The translations under genes and the position numbers were made by a program. This document shows, piece by piece, positions 46,503 to 55,680 of a stretch of 64,000 nucleotides of DNA. The DNA is from Paracoccus subflavus (GTDB lineage: Bacteria > Pseudomonadota > Alphaproteobacteria > Rhodobacterales > Rhodobacteraceae). The notes beneath the pieces were generated by a model. It had not been told where the DNA came from. It made no database searches and saw only the letters and a list, made by a program, of their open reading frames with translations. How positions within the stretch are numbered: the stretch's first letter is position 1; each line of letters begins with the position of its first letter. The stretch is taken from NCBI RefSeq assembly GCF_004310345.1, contig NZ_SISK01000011.1, positions 44,969 through 108,968 of the forward strand. The letters are read 5' to 3'.

Positions 46503-48830
46503 ATGACCAGCGTGAGCGACCTGATGGAAACGATGGAATACGGCCCTTCGGCAGAGGACAGCAGCGCGGCCCGCGATTGGCTGGCGCGGCGGGGCGCCTT
46601 TGGGCATTTCATCGGCGGCACTTTTGCCGAACCGGGCACGCTGTTCGACACGCGCGATCCGGCCACGGGCCATGTTCTGGCGCAGGTCACTCGGGGAACA
46701 GCCGATGACGTGGCGGCGGCGGTGGCGGCGGCGCGGCAGGCGCAGCCCGGCTGGGCGGCGCTGTCGGGGACAAAGCGGGCGCAGTATCTGTATGCCCTGG
46801 CCCGCCATGTCCAGAAACGCGAACGCTTCCTGTCGGTGCTGGAGACTCTGGACAACGGCAAGCCGATCCGGGAATCGCGCGACATCGACGTGCCGCTGGT
46901 CGCGCGGCATTTCTATCATCACGCCGGTTGGGCCGAACTGCGCGACAGTGCGTTTCCCGGCCATGCGCCGCTGGGCGTCTGCGGCCAGATCATCCCGTGG
47001 AACTTTCCGCTGCTGATGCTGGCCTGGAAGATCGCCCCGGCCCTGGCCGCAGGCAACACGGTCGTCCTGAAGCCCGCCGAATATACGCCGCTGACCGCCC
47101 TGGCATTCGCCGAAATCTGCCAGGAAATCGGCCTGCCCTCGGGCGTGGTGAACGTCGTGACCGGCGACGGCGATACCGGCGCGGCCCTTGTCATGGCGGA
47201 TGTGGACAAGATCGCCTTCACCGGCTCGACCGAGGTGGGGCGCGCCATCGCAGGCCAACTGGCTGGAACGGGCAAGCGGCTGACGCTGGAACTGGGCGGC
47301 AAGTCGCCCTTTGTGGTGATGCCCGATGCCGACCTGGATGCAGCGGTCGAGGGGGTGGTGGACTCGATCTGGTTCAACGGGGGCCAGGTCTGCTGCGCCG
47401 GATCGCGCATCCTGGTGGCCGAGGCCGTGGCGGATCGGTTCGAAGCCCTGCTGTCGGCGCGGATGGCACGACTGCGGGTCGGATCGCCCTTGGACAAGTC
47501 CACCGATGTGGGCGCCATCGTCGATCCCATCCAGAAGGACCGAATCCTGTCGATCTGCAAGGCGGCCACCGATGCCGGTGCGGAACTGGTCGGCGGCGCG
47601 GCGGGGGACGGCTGCTTCATCGCGCCGGGCTATCTGCGAAACATCGGCCCCGCCAATCCGGGGTTCGAGCAGGAAATCTTCGGTCCCATCGCCACCCTGT
47701 CCACCTTCCGCACCGCAGACGAGGCGGTCGAGCTGGCCAACAACACCCGCTATGGGCTTGCGGCCTCGGTCTGGTCGGAAAGCGCGGCCGTGGCGACGGA
47801 CATCGCGGCCAAGGTCAAGGCTGGCGTGGTCTGGATCAACTGCGCCAACCTGTTCGACGGGGCTGCCCCGTTCGGGGGCTACCGCGAAAGCGGTTTCGGC
47901 CGCGAAGGCGGGCGTGCGGGGATGCTGGACTATCTCTCAGAAATTCCAGCCGAGGCGATCACGGAACCGGTCCCCGCGACCCCTGTCGCCACGACGACGG
48001 GCTCGGGCCGGCCGGTGGGCCTGGACCGCACGGCCAAGCTGTATATCGGCGGCGCGCAGAAACGGCCCGATGGGGGGGCCAGCTATGCCGTGCCGGGCGG
48101 CCTTGCGCCGCTGGGCAACCGCAAGGACATCCGCAACGCCGTCGAGGCCGCCGCGAAGGCCGGCAAATGGGCGGCGATGGGCGGTCCTGCCCGCGCGCAG
48201 GTGCTGTATTACATCGCCGAGAACCTGTCGGCGCGAGCCGATGAATTCGCTGCCCGCACCAGCCCGGCCGAGGTCGATGCCGCCATCGCCCGCGCCTTTC
48301 ACTATGCCGCCTGGGCCGACAAGTTCGACGGGGCGAATGTGCAGGCCAGGCCGGGACACCTGCTGAACGTCGTCCATGAACCCTTTGGCGTCATGGGCAT
48401 CGCCTGTCCCAATGCGCAGCCCCTGGCGGGCTTCATGTCGCTGGTGATGCCCGCCATCGCGATGGGCAACCGCGTCGTGGCGATCGCCGCGCAGGACGAT
48501 CCGCTGGCGGTGACGGATCTGTATCAGGTCTTCGACACCTCGGACCTGCCGGGAGGCGTGGTCAACATCGTGACCGGCCCGCGCGACGATCTGGCAAAGG
48601 TGCTGGCCGCCCATGACGAGGTTGCGGCGATGTGGATGGTCGGCGGCGATCTGGCGGGGGCCAAGAAGGCCGCGGGCGGCAACCTCAAGCCCGTCTGGGC
48701 GCCCGACCATCGCGATTGGTGCGGCCCGCAGGCGCAGGGCGAGGTTTTCCTGCGCCACGCCACCCAGACCAAGACGATCTGGCTGCCCTATGGCGCGCTG
48801 CCCGAAGGCACCGGGTCTGCGGCCTATTAG
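46503..48830 (+). CDS. Aldehyde dehydrogenase with a second, incomplete ALDH domain
   Basis: A 775-residue protein whose first part (about residues 25-480) is a full NAD(P)-dependent aldehyde dehydrogenase: 'IIPWNFPLLMLAWKIAPALAAGN', 'FTGSTEVGRAI', the general-base E263 in 'LELGGKSPF', and the catalytic C297 in 'FNGGQVCCAG'. The second part (about 500-775) repeats ALDH N-terminal and cofactor-domain features ('GVMGIACPNAQPLAGFMSLVMPAIAMGN', 'GGVVNIVTGPRDDLAK') but ends without a catalytic-cysteine segment. Double forms next to deoC occur in Rhodobacteraceae. It probably oxidises acetaldehyde made by DeoC. It meets folE2 tail to tail with a 4-nt overlap. Confidence 0.88.
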   Translation: MTSVSDLMETMEYGPSAEDSSAARDWLARRGAFGHFIGGTFAEPGTLFDTRDPATGHVLAQVTRGTADDVAAAVAAARQAQPGWAALSGTKRAQYLYALARHVQKRERFLSVLETLDNGKPIRESRDIDVPLVARHFYHHAGWAELRDSAFPGHAPLGVCGQIIPWNFPLLMLAWKIAPALAAGNTVVLKPAEYTPLTALAFAEICQEIGLPSGVVNVVTGDGDTGAALVMADVDKIAFTGSTEVGRAIAGQLAGTGKRLTLELGGKSPFVVMPDADLDAAVEGVVDSIWFNGGQVCCAGSRILVAEAVADRFEALLSARMARLRVGSPLDKSTDVGAIVDPIQKDRILSICKAATDAGAELVGGAAGDGCFIAPGYLRNIGPANPGFEQEIFGPIATLSTFRTADEAVELANNTRYGLAASVWSESAAVATDIAAKVKAGVVWINCANLFDGAAPFGGYRESGFGREGGRAGMLDYLSEIPAEAITEPVPATPVATTTGSGRPVGLDRTAKLYIGGAQKRPDGGASYAVPGGLAPLGNRKDIRNAVEAAAKAGKWAAMGGPARAQVLYYIAENLSARADEFAARTSPAEVDAAIARAFHYAAWADKFDGANVQARPGHLLNVVHEPFGVMGIACPNAQPLAGFMSLVMPAIAMGNRVVAIAAQDDPLAVTDLYQVFDTSDLPGGVVNIVTGPRDDLAKVLAAHDEVAAMWMVGGDLAGAKKAAGGNLKPVWAPDHRDWCGPQAQGEVFLRHATQTKTIWLPYGALPEGTGSAAY

Positions 48831-49789
48831 GCGCGCAGGCCCGCGAAGGTCATCGGATCCAGCGAGGCTTGGGCAAAGGTCGGGCCGCTGACCATCAGGC
48901 TGACCGCGTCATGCGAATGCAGCGATTCCTGGTGGCTGGCGACCACGCGGAAATCGCCGCAACGCGGATCGGCCATCAGTTCCTGGGCAAAGGCGCGCAC
49001 CGCATCCTCGACAAAGATCGGGTTCGCGGCGTTGAGTTCGGCAAAGGCCTGTTCGTCCTCTCGCTTGACCATCACCTGCGTTTCAGTCGGCACGGCCCGG
49101 CGGCAAAGTTCGACCATATCCTCGAACCAGATTTTCTCGGGGCCAAGCATCACGACCGAAATCCGCGCGATGGATCGCTGCGAATGGGGCGTCGCCAGCC
49201 GCGAGCGGGTTTCGCGGGCATGTTCCGACAGTTCCAGCGAACAGGGGCAGGTCGAGGAATAGACGTAATCGAAATGCATGATCCGCAATCGCTGACCATG
49301 CAGGTCCAGAACCTCCATCGCGATGTCGTAATACTGCCAGCCGGACAGGCCGGACCGCAGTGAATCGACGCGGATCGGATAGGAGAAGCGCATCTGGATA
49401 CGCGCGTCATAGGCGTCCAGATCGGCCTGATAGTCGTCCAGCGCGGATTCGAGCACCTTGAGGCTGAAGGCATGTTCTGAATGGGCATAGAAGGACCGCA
49501 TGATGCGGGACATGTTGATGCCTTTCCGGTCCGCCTCGAGGCTGACGGTACCGGTCACGCTGGTTTCGAGCGCGATCTCACCGCCGTCGCGGGTCTGATA
49601 GCGGATCGGCAGGCGAAAGTTCGAGATGCCGACATGCTGGATCGGCGCGCGCGCGCCCACGATCAGGCTGGCCGGGCCGTTCTGAAGGTCGGGCAGACCG
49701 GCCCTGTAGGTTTCATCCACCCGAAATCCCGCGTCATAGCTGCGCGCCAGGGCCGGATAGGCGGGGATCATCGGGCGGGCTTCGGTCAT
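48827..49789 (-). CDS. folE2: GTP cyclohydrolase FolE2 (type IB)
   Basis: Makes 7,8-dihydroneopterin triphosphate from GTP for folate synthesis; 320 residues. Type IB enzymes use a broader range of metals than FolE and often substitute for it. Family blocks include 'APIQHVGISNFRLPI', 'GINMSRIMRSFYAHSEHAF' and the cysteine-containing 'YSSTCPCSLELSEHA', and 'NPIFVEDAVRAFAQEL' near the C-terminus. The start MTEARPMIPAYP is reasonable; a second Met follows at residue 7. Two hairpins separate it from metZ upstream. I see no Zur-type palindrome that I could defend. Confidence 0.95.
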   Translation of the reverse strand: MTEARPMIPAYPALARSYDAGFRVDETYRAGLPDLQNGPASLIVGARAPIQHVGISNFRLPIRYQTRDGGEIALETSVTGTVSLEADRKGINMSRIMRSFYAHSEHAFSLKVLESALDDYQADLDAYDARIQMRFSYPIRVDSLRSGLSGWQYYDIAMEVLDLHGQRLRIMHFDYVYSSTCPCSLELSEHARETRSRLATPHSQRSIARISVVMLGPEKIWFEDMVELCRRAVPTETQVMVKREDEQAFAELNAANPIFVEDAVRAFAQELMADPRCGDFRVVASHQESLHSHDAVSLMVSGPTFAQASLDPMTFAGLRA

Positions 49790-49836
49790 GGGGGCATCCT
49801 TCCGGGCGGATCGCGGCCCAATATGGGGTCAAAGGA

Positions 49837-49892
49837 CCGGATTCCAAAGTGCTAATCCGGCAAGAGAGAGCAGCCGGCGCGGCCCCCGCGCC
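49837..49892 (-). terminator. Tandem hairpins between metZ and folE2
   Basis: Directly after the metZ stop is a 7-bp stem GGCGCGG / CCGCGCC (49876-49892, 3-nt loop). A second perfect 7-bp stem, CCGGATT / AATCCGG (49837-49860, 10-nt loop), follows, and minus-strand transcription then reads TCCTTT. Together they probably end the metZ transcript. Confidence 0.6.
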
Positions 49893-51080
49893 CTACGATG
49901 CCAAGGCCTGATGCAGATCGTCGATCAGATCCTGCGCGTCCTCAAGCCCGACGGATAGCCGCAGCAGGCCGGGCGTGATGCCCAGATAAGCCCGATCCTC
50001 GGGGCTCAGGCGCTGATGGGTCGTCGTGGCCGGATGGGTCACGATCGATTTGGCATCGCCCAGATTGTTGGAAATCCTGACGATCTTCAGCCGGTTCAGC
50101 GCGGCGAACGCGGCTTCCTTGCCGCCGGTGAGTTCGAAGGCGATCATGGTGCCTCCCGACCCCATCGCCTGCATGGCAAGGCCGTGCTGCGGATGATCGG
50201 CAAGACCGGGATAGATCACGCGGGACAGCGCCGGGTGGCCCTGCAACGCCCGCGCCACCGTCAGCGCGCTGTCGGCCTGCGCCCGGACCCGCAGGTCCAT
50301 GGTCGTCAGCCCGTTCAGCATGATCCAACTGTGGAACGGGCTGATCGCGCCGCCCGTGTGTTTGAGGTAAGGCTCGGCCACCTCGCGCACGAACTGGCGG
50401 GTGCCGCAGATAACGCCTGCCAGGGCGCGGCCGCCGCCGTCGATATGCTTGGTTGCCGAATAGACCACCACATCGGCGCCCAGATCGACCGCACGCGAAA
50501 AGACGGGCGTGGCAAAGACGTTGTCCACCACGACCGTCGCGCCGACGTCATGGGCCAGCCGGGCGACGCCCTTGATGTCGATCACCTCCAATGTGGGGTT
50601 CGACACGCTTTCAAAGAAAACCGCCCTGGTGCCGGGACGCAAGGCGGTCCGCCATTGGTCCAGATCCGTGCCATCGACATAGGATACCTCGACCCCGAAG
50701 CGCGCCAGCAGGTCCAGGACATAAAGGCACGATCCGAACAGCGCGCGGGCGGCAACCACATGATCGCCCGGCTTGCACATGGAAAACAGCGCGCCGTTGA
50801 CCGCCGCCATGCCGCTGGCGGTGGCAAAGGCGTCCTCGGTCCCTTCCAGCGCGGCGATGCGATCCTCGAACATGCGGCTGGTGGGATTGCCATAGCGGGC
50901 ATAGATGAATTCGTCCGGGCCGGTGCCCTGAAAGCGCGCCTCCGCCTGTTCGGCGCTGTCATAGACAAAGCCCTGGGTCAGAAAGATCGCCTCGGCCATT
51001 TCGCCGTACTGGCTGCGGCGGATGCCGTGATGGACCGCTTGCGTGCGCGGGTGAAGAGCCTTGGACGGACTGTCGGTCAT
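49893..51080 (-). CDS. metZ: O-succinylhomoserine sulfhydrylase
   Basis: PLP-dependent gamma-family enzyme that makes homocysteine from O-succinylhomoserine and sulfide, the direct route to methionine. The 395-residue protein has 'IYARYGNPTSRMFEDRIAALEGTEDAFATASGMAAV', the PLP-binding lysine in 'VVYSATKHIDGGGRALAG' and 'SLGDAKSIVTHPATTTHQRL'-like C-terminal sequence. The start MTDSPSKALHPRTQ is used because the frame upstream is basic and non-conserved. A possible promoter, TTGCGT-N16-CTAACC on the minus strand, lies just upstream; I see no SAM-II riboswitch core. Confidence 0.94.
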   Translation of the reverse strand: MTDSPSKALHPRTQAVHHGIRRSQYGEMAEAIFLTQGFVYDSAEQAEARFQGTGPDEFIYARYGNPTSRMFEDRIAALEGTEDAFATASGMAAVNGALFSMCKPGDHVVAARALFGSCLYVLDLLARFGVEVSYVDGTDLDQWRTALRPGTRAVFFESVSNPTLEVIDIKGVARLAHDVGATVVVDNVFATPVFSRAVDLGADVVVYSATKHIDGGGRALAGVICGTRQFVREVAEPYLKHTGGAISPFHSWIMLNGLTTMDLRVRAQADSALTVARALQGHPALSRVIYPGLADHPQHGLAMQAMGSGGTMIAFELTGGKEAAFAALNRLKIVRISNNLGDAKSIVTHPATTTHQRLSPEDRAYLGITPGLLRLSVGLEDAQDLIDDLHQALAS

Positions 51081-51702
51081 GCGAATGCCCCCTGCTGTAG
51101 GGCGGGGGTTAGCGCCCCGGCCCCTGCAACGCAAGACCCCAGGTTCCGCGGCCTCTGGTCTGGACGCGTCACGTCGCGGAAACAACCGCCCGAACCAGCG
51201 CAAGGCCCGTTCCGAATGCCGCATATCTTAATGATAACACCGTTTTGAGAGAAGATTTGACCAAATTGCCCAAATAGACAACTTGAGAGCTGGATGCCCC
51301 CCCGGTAGAGCGGTACGGCAGCCCAGGAGAACCGGGCTGCACGGAAGGTCGGCCCCTTATGCCGGAATGCGATGATGACTTTGGACTTTGTCAACGAATA
51401 TCCCGAGGTCATGATGCGGCAAACCGATAGGCCTTTCATTCCGGGCCACGCCTTTGTTGCGGGCGCGGCTGTATGTGACCAGGATGGACAGTCTGTTTTT
51501 TGTTCGGAGGCGCGCCTTCTTCGTCGGACCGTGAATCGGACGGCGACCGGATCGCGCGACGTTGTATGGGTTCCTGGACTATCCGCCTGAAGCGATCCTT
51601 GTCCGCACGGGCCGTGTCATCGGTTTTGTTTTTCAGTAAAAGGCCCGAACAGCCTCGGGGGCGGAGAAATCCGCCCCTGCGACTTGTATCACAGGCAATC
51701 GC
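51081..51702. other. 622-nt gap between metZ and the DctD-like gene
   Basis: No credible gene on either strand: the short open frames lack ribosome-binding sites and family resemblance. 51221-51290 is only about 37% GC, far below the surroundings. A perfect 7-bp stem GCAGCCC / GGGCTGC (51318-51324, 51334-51340) displays a loop containing AGGAG. The right part holds the terminator of the DctD-like gene. It may be a decayed insertion, a regulatory region or an unannotated small RNA. Confidence 0.6.
51638..51677 (-). terminator. Terminator after the DctD-like gene
   Basis: Reading on the minus strand, a GGGGCGGA-type 8-bp stem (51658-51677, 4-nt loop) overlaps a second hairpin, CCCGA / TCGGG (51644-51659), that is followed by CCTTTT. 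The latter is a usable intrinsic terminator about 45 nt after the stop. Confidence 0.65.
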
Positions 51703-53028
51703 CTACAGGTAATCGCCGCGCTGAAGCCCGTACTTGGCCATCTTCTCGTTCAGCGTCCGGCGCGGCAGGCACAGTTCGTCCATCACGCTGGCGATGCTGC
51801 CCCTGTGACGACGCATGGTGTTGTCGATCAGCATCTTTTCGAAACTTTCCACATACTCCTTCAGCGGCTTGCCGTCAGTCGTGGTGGCCTGCTGGGTTTC
51901 CTCGCCATCCGCCATCAGCAGCGACGCGATGGACCCCGACCCGCGCCGGTTCTGCAGCACGGCGCGTTCGGCCACGTTGATCAACTGGCGGATATTGCCG
52001 GGCCAGGGGGCCTGCAGCAACTGGGCCGCCTCTTGCGCGGACACCTGCGGCGGCTCGCAGCCGTATTCCTCGGAAAACTGTTCGGTCATGCGGGCGAACA
52101 GTTGCAGGATATCCTCGCCCCGCGCGCGCAGCGGCGGCAGGGTGATCTTCAGCGCGGACAGACGATAGAACAGGTCGGGACGCAGCGAATCCTCGGCCTT
52201 GCGCCCCTCGCCGCGGGCATTGGAAATGGCGATGATCCGCGTGTCCGCCGGCGTGCCCTGGTCGCTGATGAAAGCCAGCAGGCGGGCTTGCAGGGGTTCC
52301 GACAGCGCCTCGATGTCTTCAAGGCAGAGTGTGCCGCCCCGCGCCTCCTCGACGGCGGGAATGCCGTCCTCCAGCGGGCCGAACAGGCGGGCCGACAAGG
52401 CGTCGTCGTTATAGGCGGCGCAAGACACCGGCACGAACTTCCGGGACGCGCGCGGGCCCACTGCGTGCAAGGCATGGGCCACAAGCGTCTTGCCGGTGCC
52501 GGTTTCCCCGTCGATCAGCACATGGCCGTCAGCCTGACCCAGATCCAGGATATCCTCTCGCAGGCGGTCCATCACCGGGCTGGACCCGATCAGCTTGGAC
52601 ATCACCTGCTGGCCTTCGGACAGGTCGCGCCGCAGCGCGCGGTTGTCCAGCGTCATTCGCCGCATCTGCGTGGCCTTCTTGGCAAGCGCGGTCATCTTGT
52701 CGGGGTTGAAGGGTTTTTCCATGAAGTCCATGGCGCCGATCCGCATCGCCTCGACCGCCATGGGCACGTCCCCGTGCCCGGTGATCAGGATGACGGGCAG
52801 GCCGGAATCCAGTCCCATCAAGCGTTTCAGAAAGGCGATCCCGTCCATGCCGGGCATCCGGATGTCGGACACCACGATCCCCGGCCAATCCGAACCGATG
52901 ACCTTCAGCGCGTCCTCGGCGCTGGCATAGGTTTCGGTGTCGAATCCCGACAGGACCAGCCACTGGCTGATCGATTCCCGCATGTCCGGTTCATCGTCAA
53001 CAATCGCAATCTTCAGCTTGCGGGACAT
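51703..53028 (-). CDS. DctD/NtrC-family response regulator lacking the GAFTGA loop
   Basis: A 441-residue response regulator: receiver domain (1-120, phospho-acceptor D55 in 'IVVSDIRMPGMDG'), AAA+ domain with Walker A GETGTGKT (174-181), and a C-terminal Fis-type helix-turn-helix (about 395-441). The segment from 'SCAAYNDDALSARLFG' to 'EARGGTLCLEDIEAL' is about eight residues shorter than in NtrC proteins and has no GAFTGA, the loop that touches sigma-54; Walker B is altered (LCLEDIE for LFLDEIG). It probably acts with a different sigma factor, as Rhodobacter NtrC does. It follows the DctB-like kinase by 19 nt; C4-dicarboxylate control is the nearest analogue. Confidence 0.88.
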   Translation of the reverse strand: MSRKLKIAIVDDEPDMRESISQWLVLSGFDTETYASAEDALKVIGSDWPGIVVSDIRMPGMDGIAFLKRLMGLDSGLPVILITGHGDVPMAVEAMRIGAMDFMEKPFNPDKMTALAKKATQMRRMTLDNRALRRDLSEGQQVMSKLIGSSPVMDRLREDILDLGQADGHVLIDGETGTGKTLVAHALHAVGPRASRKFVPVSCAAYNDDALSARLFGPLEDGIPAVEEARGGTLCLEDIEALSEPLQARLLAFISDQGTPADTRIIAISNARGEGRKAEDSLRPDLFYRLSALKITLPPLRARGEDILQLFARMTEQFSEEYGCEPPQVSAQEAAQLLQAPWPGNIRQLINVAERAVLQNRRGSGSIASLLMADGEETQQATTTDGKPLKEYVESFEKMLIDNTMRRHRGSIASVMDELCLPRRTLNEKMAKYGLQRGDYL

Positions 53029-53047
53029 TGAAGTCTTTCCTCTCTCG

Positions 53048-54865
53048 TCATTCGGCGGCAAGCGCCTGCCGGGCCTGCCCCGGCTTGTGCAGGGGCAGTT
53101 CCACGGCAAAGACGGCGCCGCCTTGATCTTCGTTGTGGGCGGTCAGGCGACCGCCGAAATCGGCCACGATGGACGAGGATATGGCCAAGCCAAGCCCCGT
53201 CCCCTCGCCCGGCTTCTTGGTGGTCCAGAACGGCTCGAACAGCTTTTCCAGATCCGAGATGCCGGTGCCGTTGTCGCGCACCAGCACATAGGCATGGGCG
53301 CCGGTTTCGACCGTGATCTCGATCCGGGCATCCCGCCGGTCGCGCACGGCATCGACGGCATTGCGCAACAGGTTGATGATGACCTGTTCCAGTCGGATGC
53401 GGTCGGCCATCACCGTCACCGGTCCGCGCGGCAGGTTGCGGGTAACGCGGATCGTGCGCGACCGCAACTGTGGCTCCATCATGGTCAGGGCGCTGCTGAC
53501 GGCGGCGCGCAGATCGACGGGTTCCACCGCCTCGCCCCCCTTGCGGGCATAGGACTTCAGTTGCCGGGTGATGGCGCCCATGCGCTCGATCAGGTCATCG
53601 ATGCGCTGGAAGCTGGACAGCGCCTCCTCGGAGCGGCCGCGTTGCAAAAGAAGCCGCGCCCCCGCCAGATAGGTCTTCATGGCGGCCAGGGGCTGGTTCA
53701 GCTCGTGGCTGACGCCGGCCGACATTTCCCCCAGGGCGGCCAGTTTCGAACTTTGCTGCACGGTCTGTTCGGCGACGCGCAGTTCCTTTTGCATCCGTTC
53801 CCGCTCGGCGATCTCGCGCGTCAGGCGCAGGTTCAGGGCACGCAGGTCGGCGGATTCGCGCATATAGGCAACCGACTGCCGCCGCGCCCGGCGCGACAGG
53901 GCATAAAAGGTGCCCGCCAGCAGGATGGCAAACCCCATGATCTGCAAGGCCAGCACCGCGTTCACCTGCTCGCGGACCGAGGCATAGGCCGTAAAGCTGG
54001 TCATCCGCCAGCCGCGAAAGGGGATGCGCGCCTCGGCCTGCATGACCGCGCGGCCCTCGAGATAGGCGTCGATGGGCGCGGCTGTCCAATCGGCCGTCAC
54101 CTGAAAGGCCCGCTGGATGGCCGAGGGCGCATCCCGCACGGCCAGGGCCTCGGGCATGGACAGGCCGCGCCAACGGGGTTCGGTGGCCAGAATGATGCTT
54201 CCCTCGCTGTCGGTGACGGCCACGGCGTCGGAAATGCCGGCCCAGGATCGTTCCAGCCGCGACAGGTCCGCCCCCACCACGATCACCCCCAGCGTCCGCC
54301 CGTCCGAGATGACGGCCCGCGAATAGGTGAATTCATAGCCCCCCCCCTGGTGGTTGGTCACGGTGAAGACCGTGTCGCGCGACCGCAGCGCATCCACGTA
54401 ATAGGGGGCAAGGACGTTGTTGGTGCCCAGCGTATAGCGGTCGGTGGCCCCCACCGTCCGGCCCGAGGCATCCAGAAGGCGGATCGAGGCCGCGCCGATT
54501 TCCTTTTGCGCGGCGATCAGCCGGGCCGACGTGGCCGAGAAATCGCCGCCGTTCAGCGATCCGATCAGCACCGGGTCGCGCGCCAGCAGCAGAGGCACAA
54601 CCGCTGTGCGCTGCAATTCGGACAAGAGATTCCCGGTATAGAGGGCCAGACGCAGTTCAGAACGCACCCGGGTGTTTTCGGAAAACCGCTCCATCAGCCA
54701 GGCGTTCGTGATCCAGATCGACACACTGGCCAGCACGAAGATCAGGGCGATTGCCAGCCGCAGCCACCAGGGATTGGCCGGTTGCGCCAGACGCGGACGC
54801 CCGCGGTCCCACTCACTGGCGCTGTTTCTGTTCCTGATCACCTGAAAGGCCCGGCCATGTTGCAC
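53048..54865 (-). CDS. DctB-like sensor histidine kinase
   Basis: Membrane histidine kinase of 605 residues with two membrane helices (about residues 33-55 and 305-325) around a double-PAS periplasmic sensor domain ('LLDASGRTVGATDRYTLGTNN', 'EFTYSRAVISDGRTLGVIVVG'), a coiled linker, the H-box 'LGEMSAGVSHELNQPLAAMKTYLAGA' and the ATPase N, G1 and G2 boxes ('INLLRNAVDAV', 'VRDNGTGIS', 'GEGTGLGLAIS'). This layout is that of DctB sensors of C4-dicarboxylates. The start is a GTG at 54865 with no strong ribosome-binding site, so the true N-terminus is uncertain. No dicarboxylate transporter is adjacent. Confidence 0.88.
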   Translation of the reverse strand: MQHGRAFQVIRNRNSASEWDRGRPRLAQPANPWWLRLAIALIFVLASVSIWITNAWLMERFSENTRVRSELRLALYTGNLLSELQRTAVVPLLLARDPVLIGSLNGGDFSATSARLIAAQKEIGAASIRLLDASGRTVGATDRYTLGTNNVLAPYYVDALRSRDTVFTVTNHQGGGYEFTYSRAVISDGRTLGVIVVGADLSRLERSWAGISDAVAVTDSEGSIILATEPRWRGLSMPEALAVRDAPSAIQRAFQVTADWTAAPIDAYLEGRAVMQAEARIPFRGWRMTSFTAYASVREQVNAVLALQIMGFAILLAGTFYALSRRARRQSVAYMRESADLRALNLRLTREIAERERMQKELRVAEQTVQQSSKLAALGEMSAGVSHELNQPLAAMKTYLAGARLLLQRGRSEEALSSFQRIDDLIERMGAITRQLKSYARKGGEAVEPVDLRAAVSSALTMMEPQLRSRTIRVTRNLPRGPVTVMADRIRLEQVIINLLRNAVDAVRDRRDARIEITVETGAHAYVLVRDNGTGISDLEKLFEPFWTTKKPGEGTGLGLAISSSIVADFGGRLTAHNEDQGGAVFAVELPLHKPGQARQALAAE

Positions 54866-54904
54866 AACTGCCGCACTCTAGGCGCAGAAGGTCCGACGCT
54901 CAAG

Positions 54905-55573
54905 TCAGGCGTTGACAGCCGCCCCGACCACCGCGCGGAACAGCGCCGCCCCGTCCGTGCCCCCCAGAGCAGGGTCGGCGGCGCGTTCGGGATGGGGCAT
55001 CATGCCCAGGACGCGGCGGTTTTCCGACAGCACGCCCGCAATGTCGGCGACCGAGCCGTTCAGGCCGGGCAAATAGGTAAAGGCGATCCGGTCCTGATCC
55101 CGCAACTGTGCCAGGCCGTCCGCCGTGATCTGGTAGTTGCCGTCGTGATGGGCCACCGGAATGGTGATGCGCTGGCCCTTGGCATAGCCCGCCGTGAAAT
55201 CGCTGTCGGCCGTGGCCACCGTCAGGACCGCGGGCCTGCACAGAAAGGTAAGCCCTGTGTTGCGCATCAGGGCGCCGGGCAGCAGGCCCAGTTCGGTCAG
55301 CACCTGAAAGCCGTTGCAGATCCCCAGAACGTGACCGCCGCGTTGCGCATGGGCGCGCAGGGCGCCCGCGATGGGCGACTGCGCCGCAATGGCGCCGCAG
55401 CGCAGATAGTCGCCAAAGGAAAAGCCGCCAGGCACCGCCACCAGGTCGGTGCCGGCAGGCAGGCTGTTATCCTTGTGCCAGACACGCACCACCCGTGCTC
55501 CGGCCTGTTCCAGGGCCACGGCCAGATCGCGGTCGCAGTTGGAACCGGGAAAGGTGGTGACGGCGGCTTTCAT
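54905..55573 (-). CDS. purQ: Phosphoribosylformylglycinamidine synthase subunit PurQ
   Basis: Glutaminase subunit of FGAM synthase in purine synthesis, 222 residues. Class I glutamine amidotransferase triad: the cysteine in '[15 protein letters not shown]' and His-Glu in '[13 protein letters not shown]'. '[19 protein letters not shown]' at the N-terminus is typical of PurQ. The start [10 protein letters not shown] follows GGAGCAG. purS and purL are not seen in this window. It is separated from icd by 107 nt. Confidence 0.96.
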   Translation of the reverse strand: MKAAVTTFPGSNCDRDLAVALEQAGARVVRVWHKDNSLPAGTDLVAVPGGFSFGDYLRCGAIAAQSPIAGALRAHAQRGGHVLGICNGFQVLTELGLLPGALMRNTGLTFLCRPAVLTVATADSDFTAGYAKGQRITIPVAHHDGNYQITADGLAQLRDQDRIAFTYLPGLNGSVADIAGVLSENRRVLGMMPHPERAADPALGGTDGAALFRAVVGAAVNA

Positions 55574-55680
55574 GGCGCTGCTCCTGTCTGGGATCGCGCC
55601 ACGCCATAGCGCAAGTCGGCCCTTGGCGAAAGGGGGGCCGCAGGGCCGGGCGGGGGTGTCCGGCCCTGCGGAATGCCTGG

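Noticed and set aside
51081..51240. SAM-II riboswitch before metZ
   Set aside because: I looked for the conserved SAM-II pseudoknot core on the minus strand and did not find it, although metZ in some alphaproteobacteria has one.
51372..51590. Small open frame of 72 codons in the metZ/DctD-like gap
   Set aside because: No ribosome-binding site, no resemblance to a known family, and frames on both strands of this gap are equally open.
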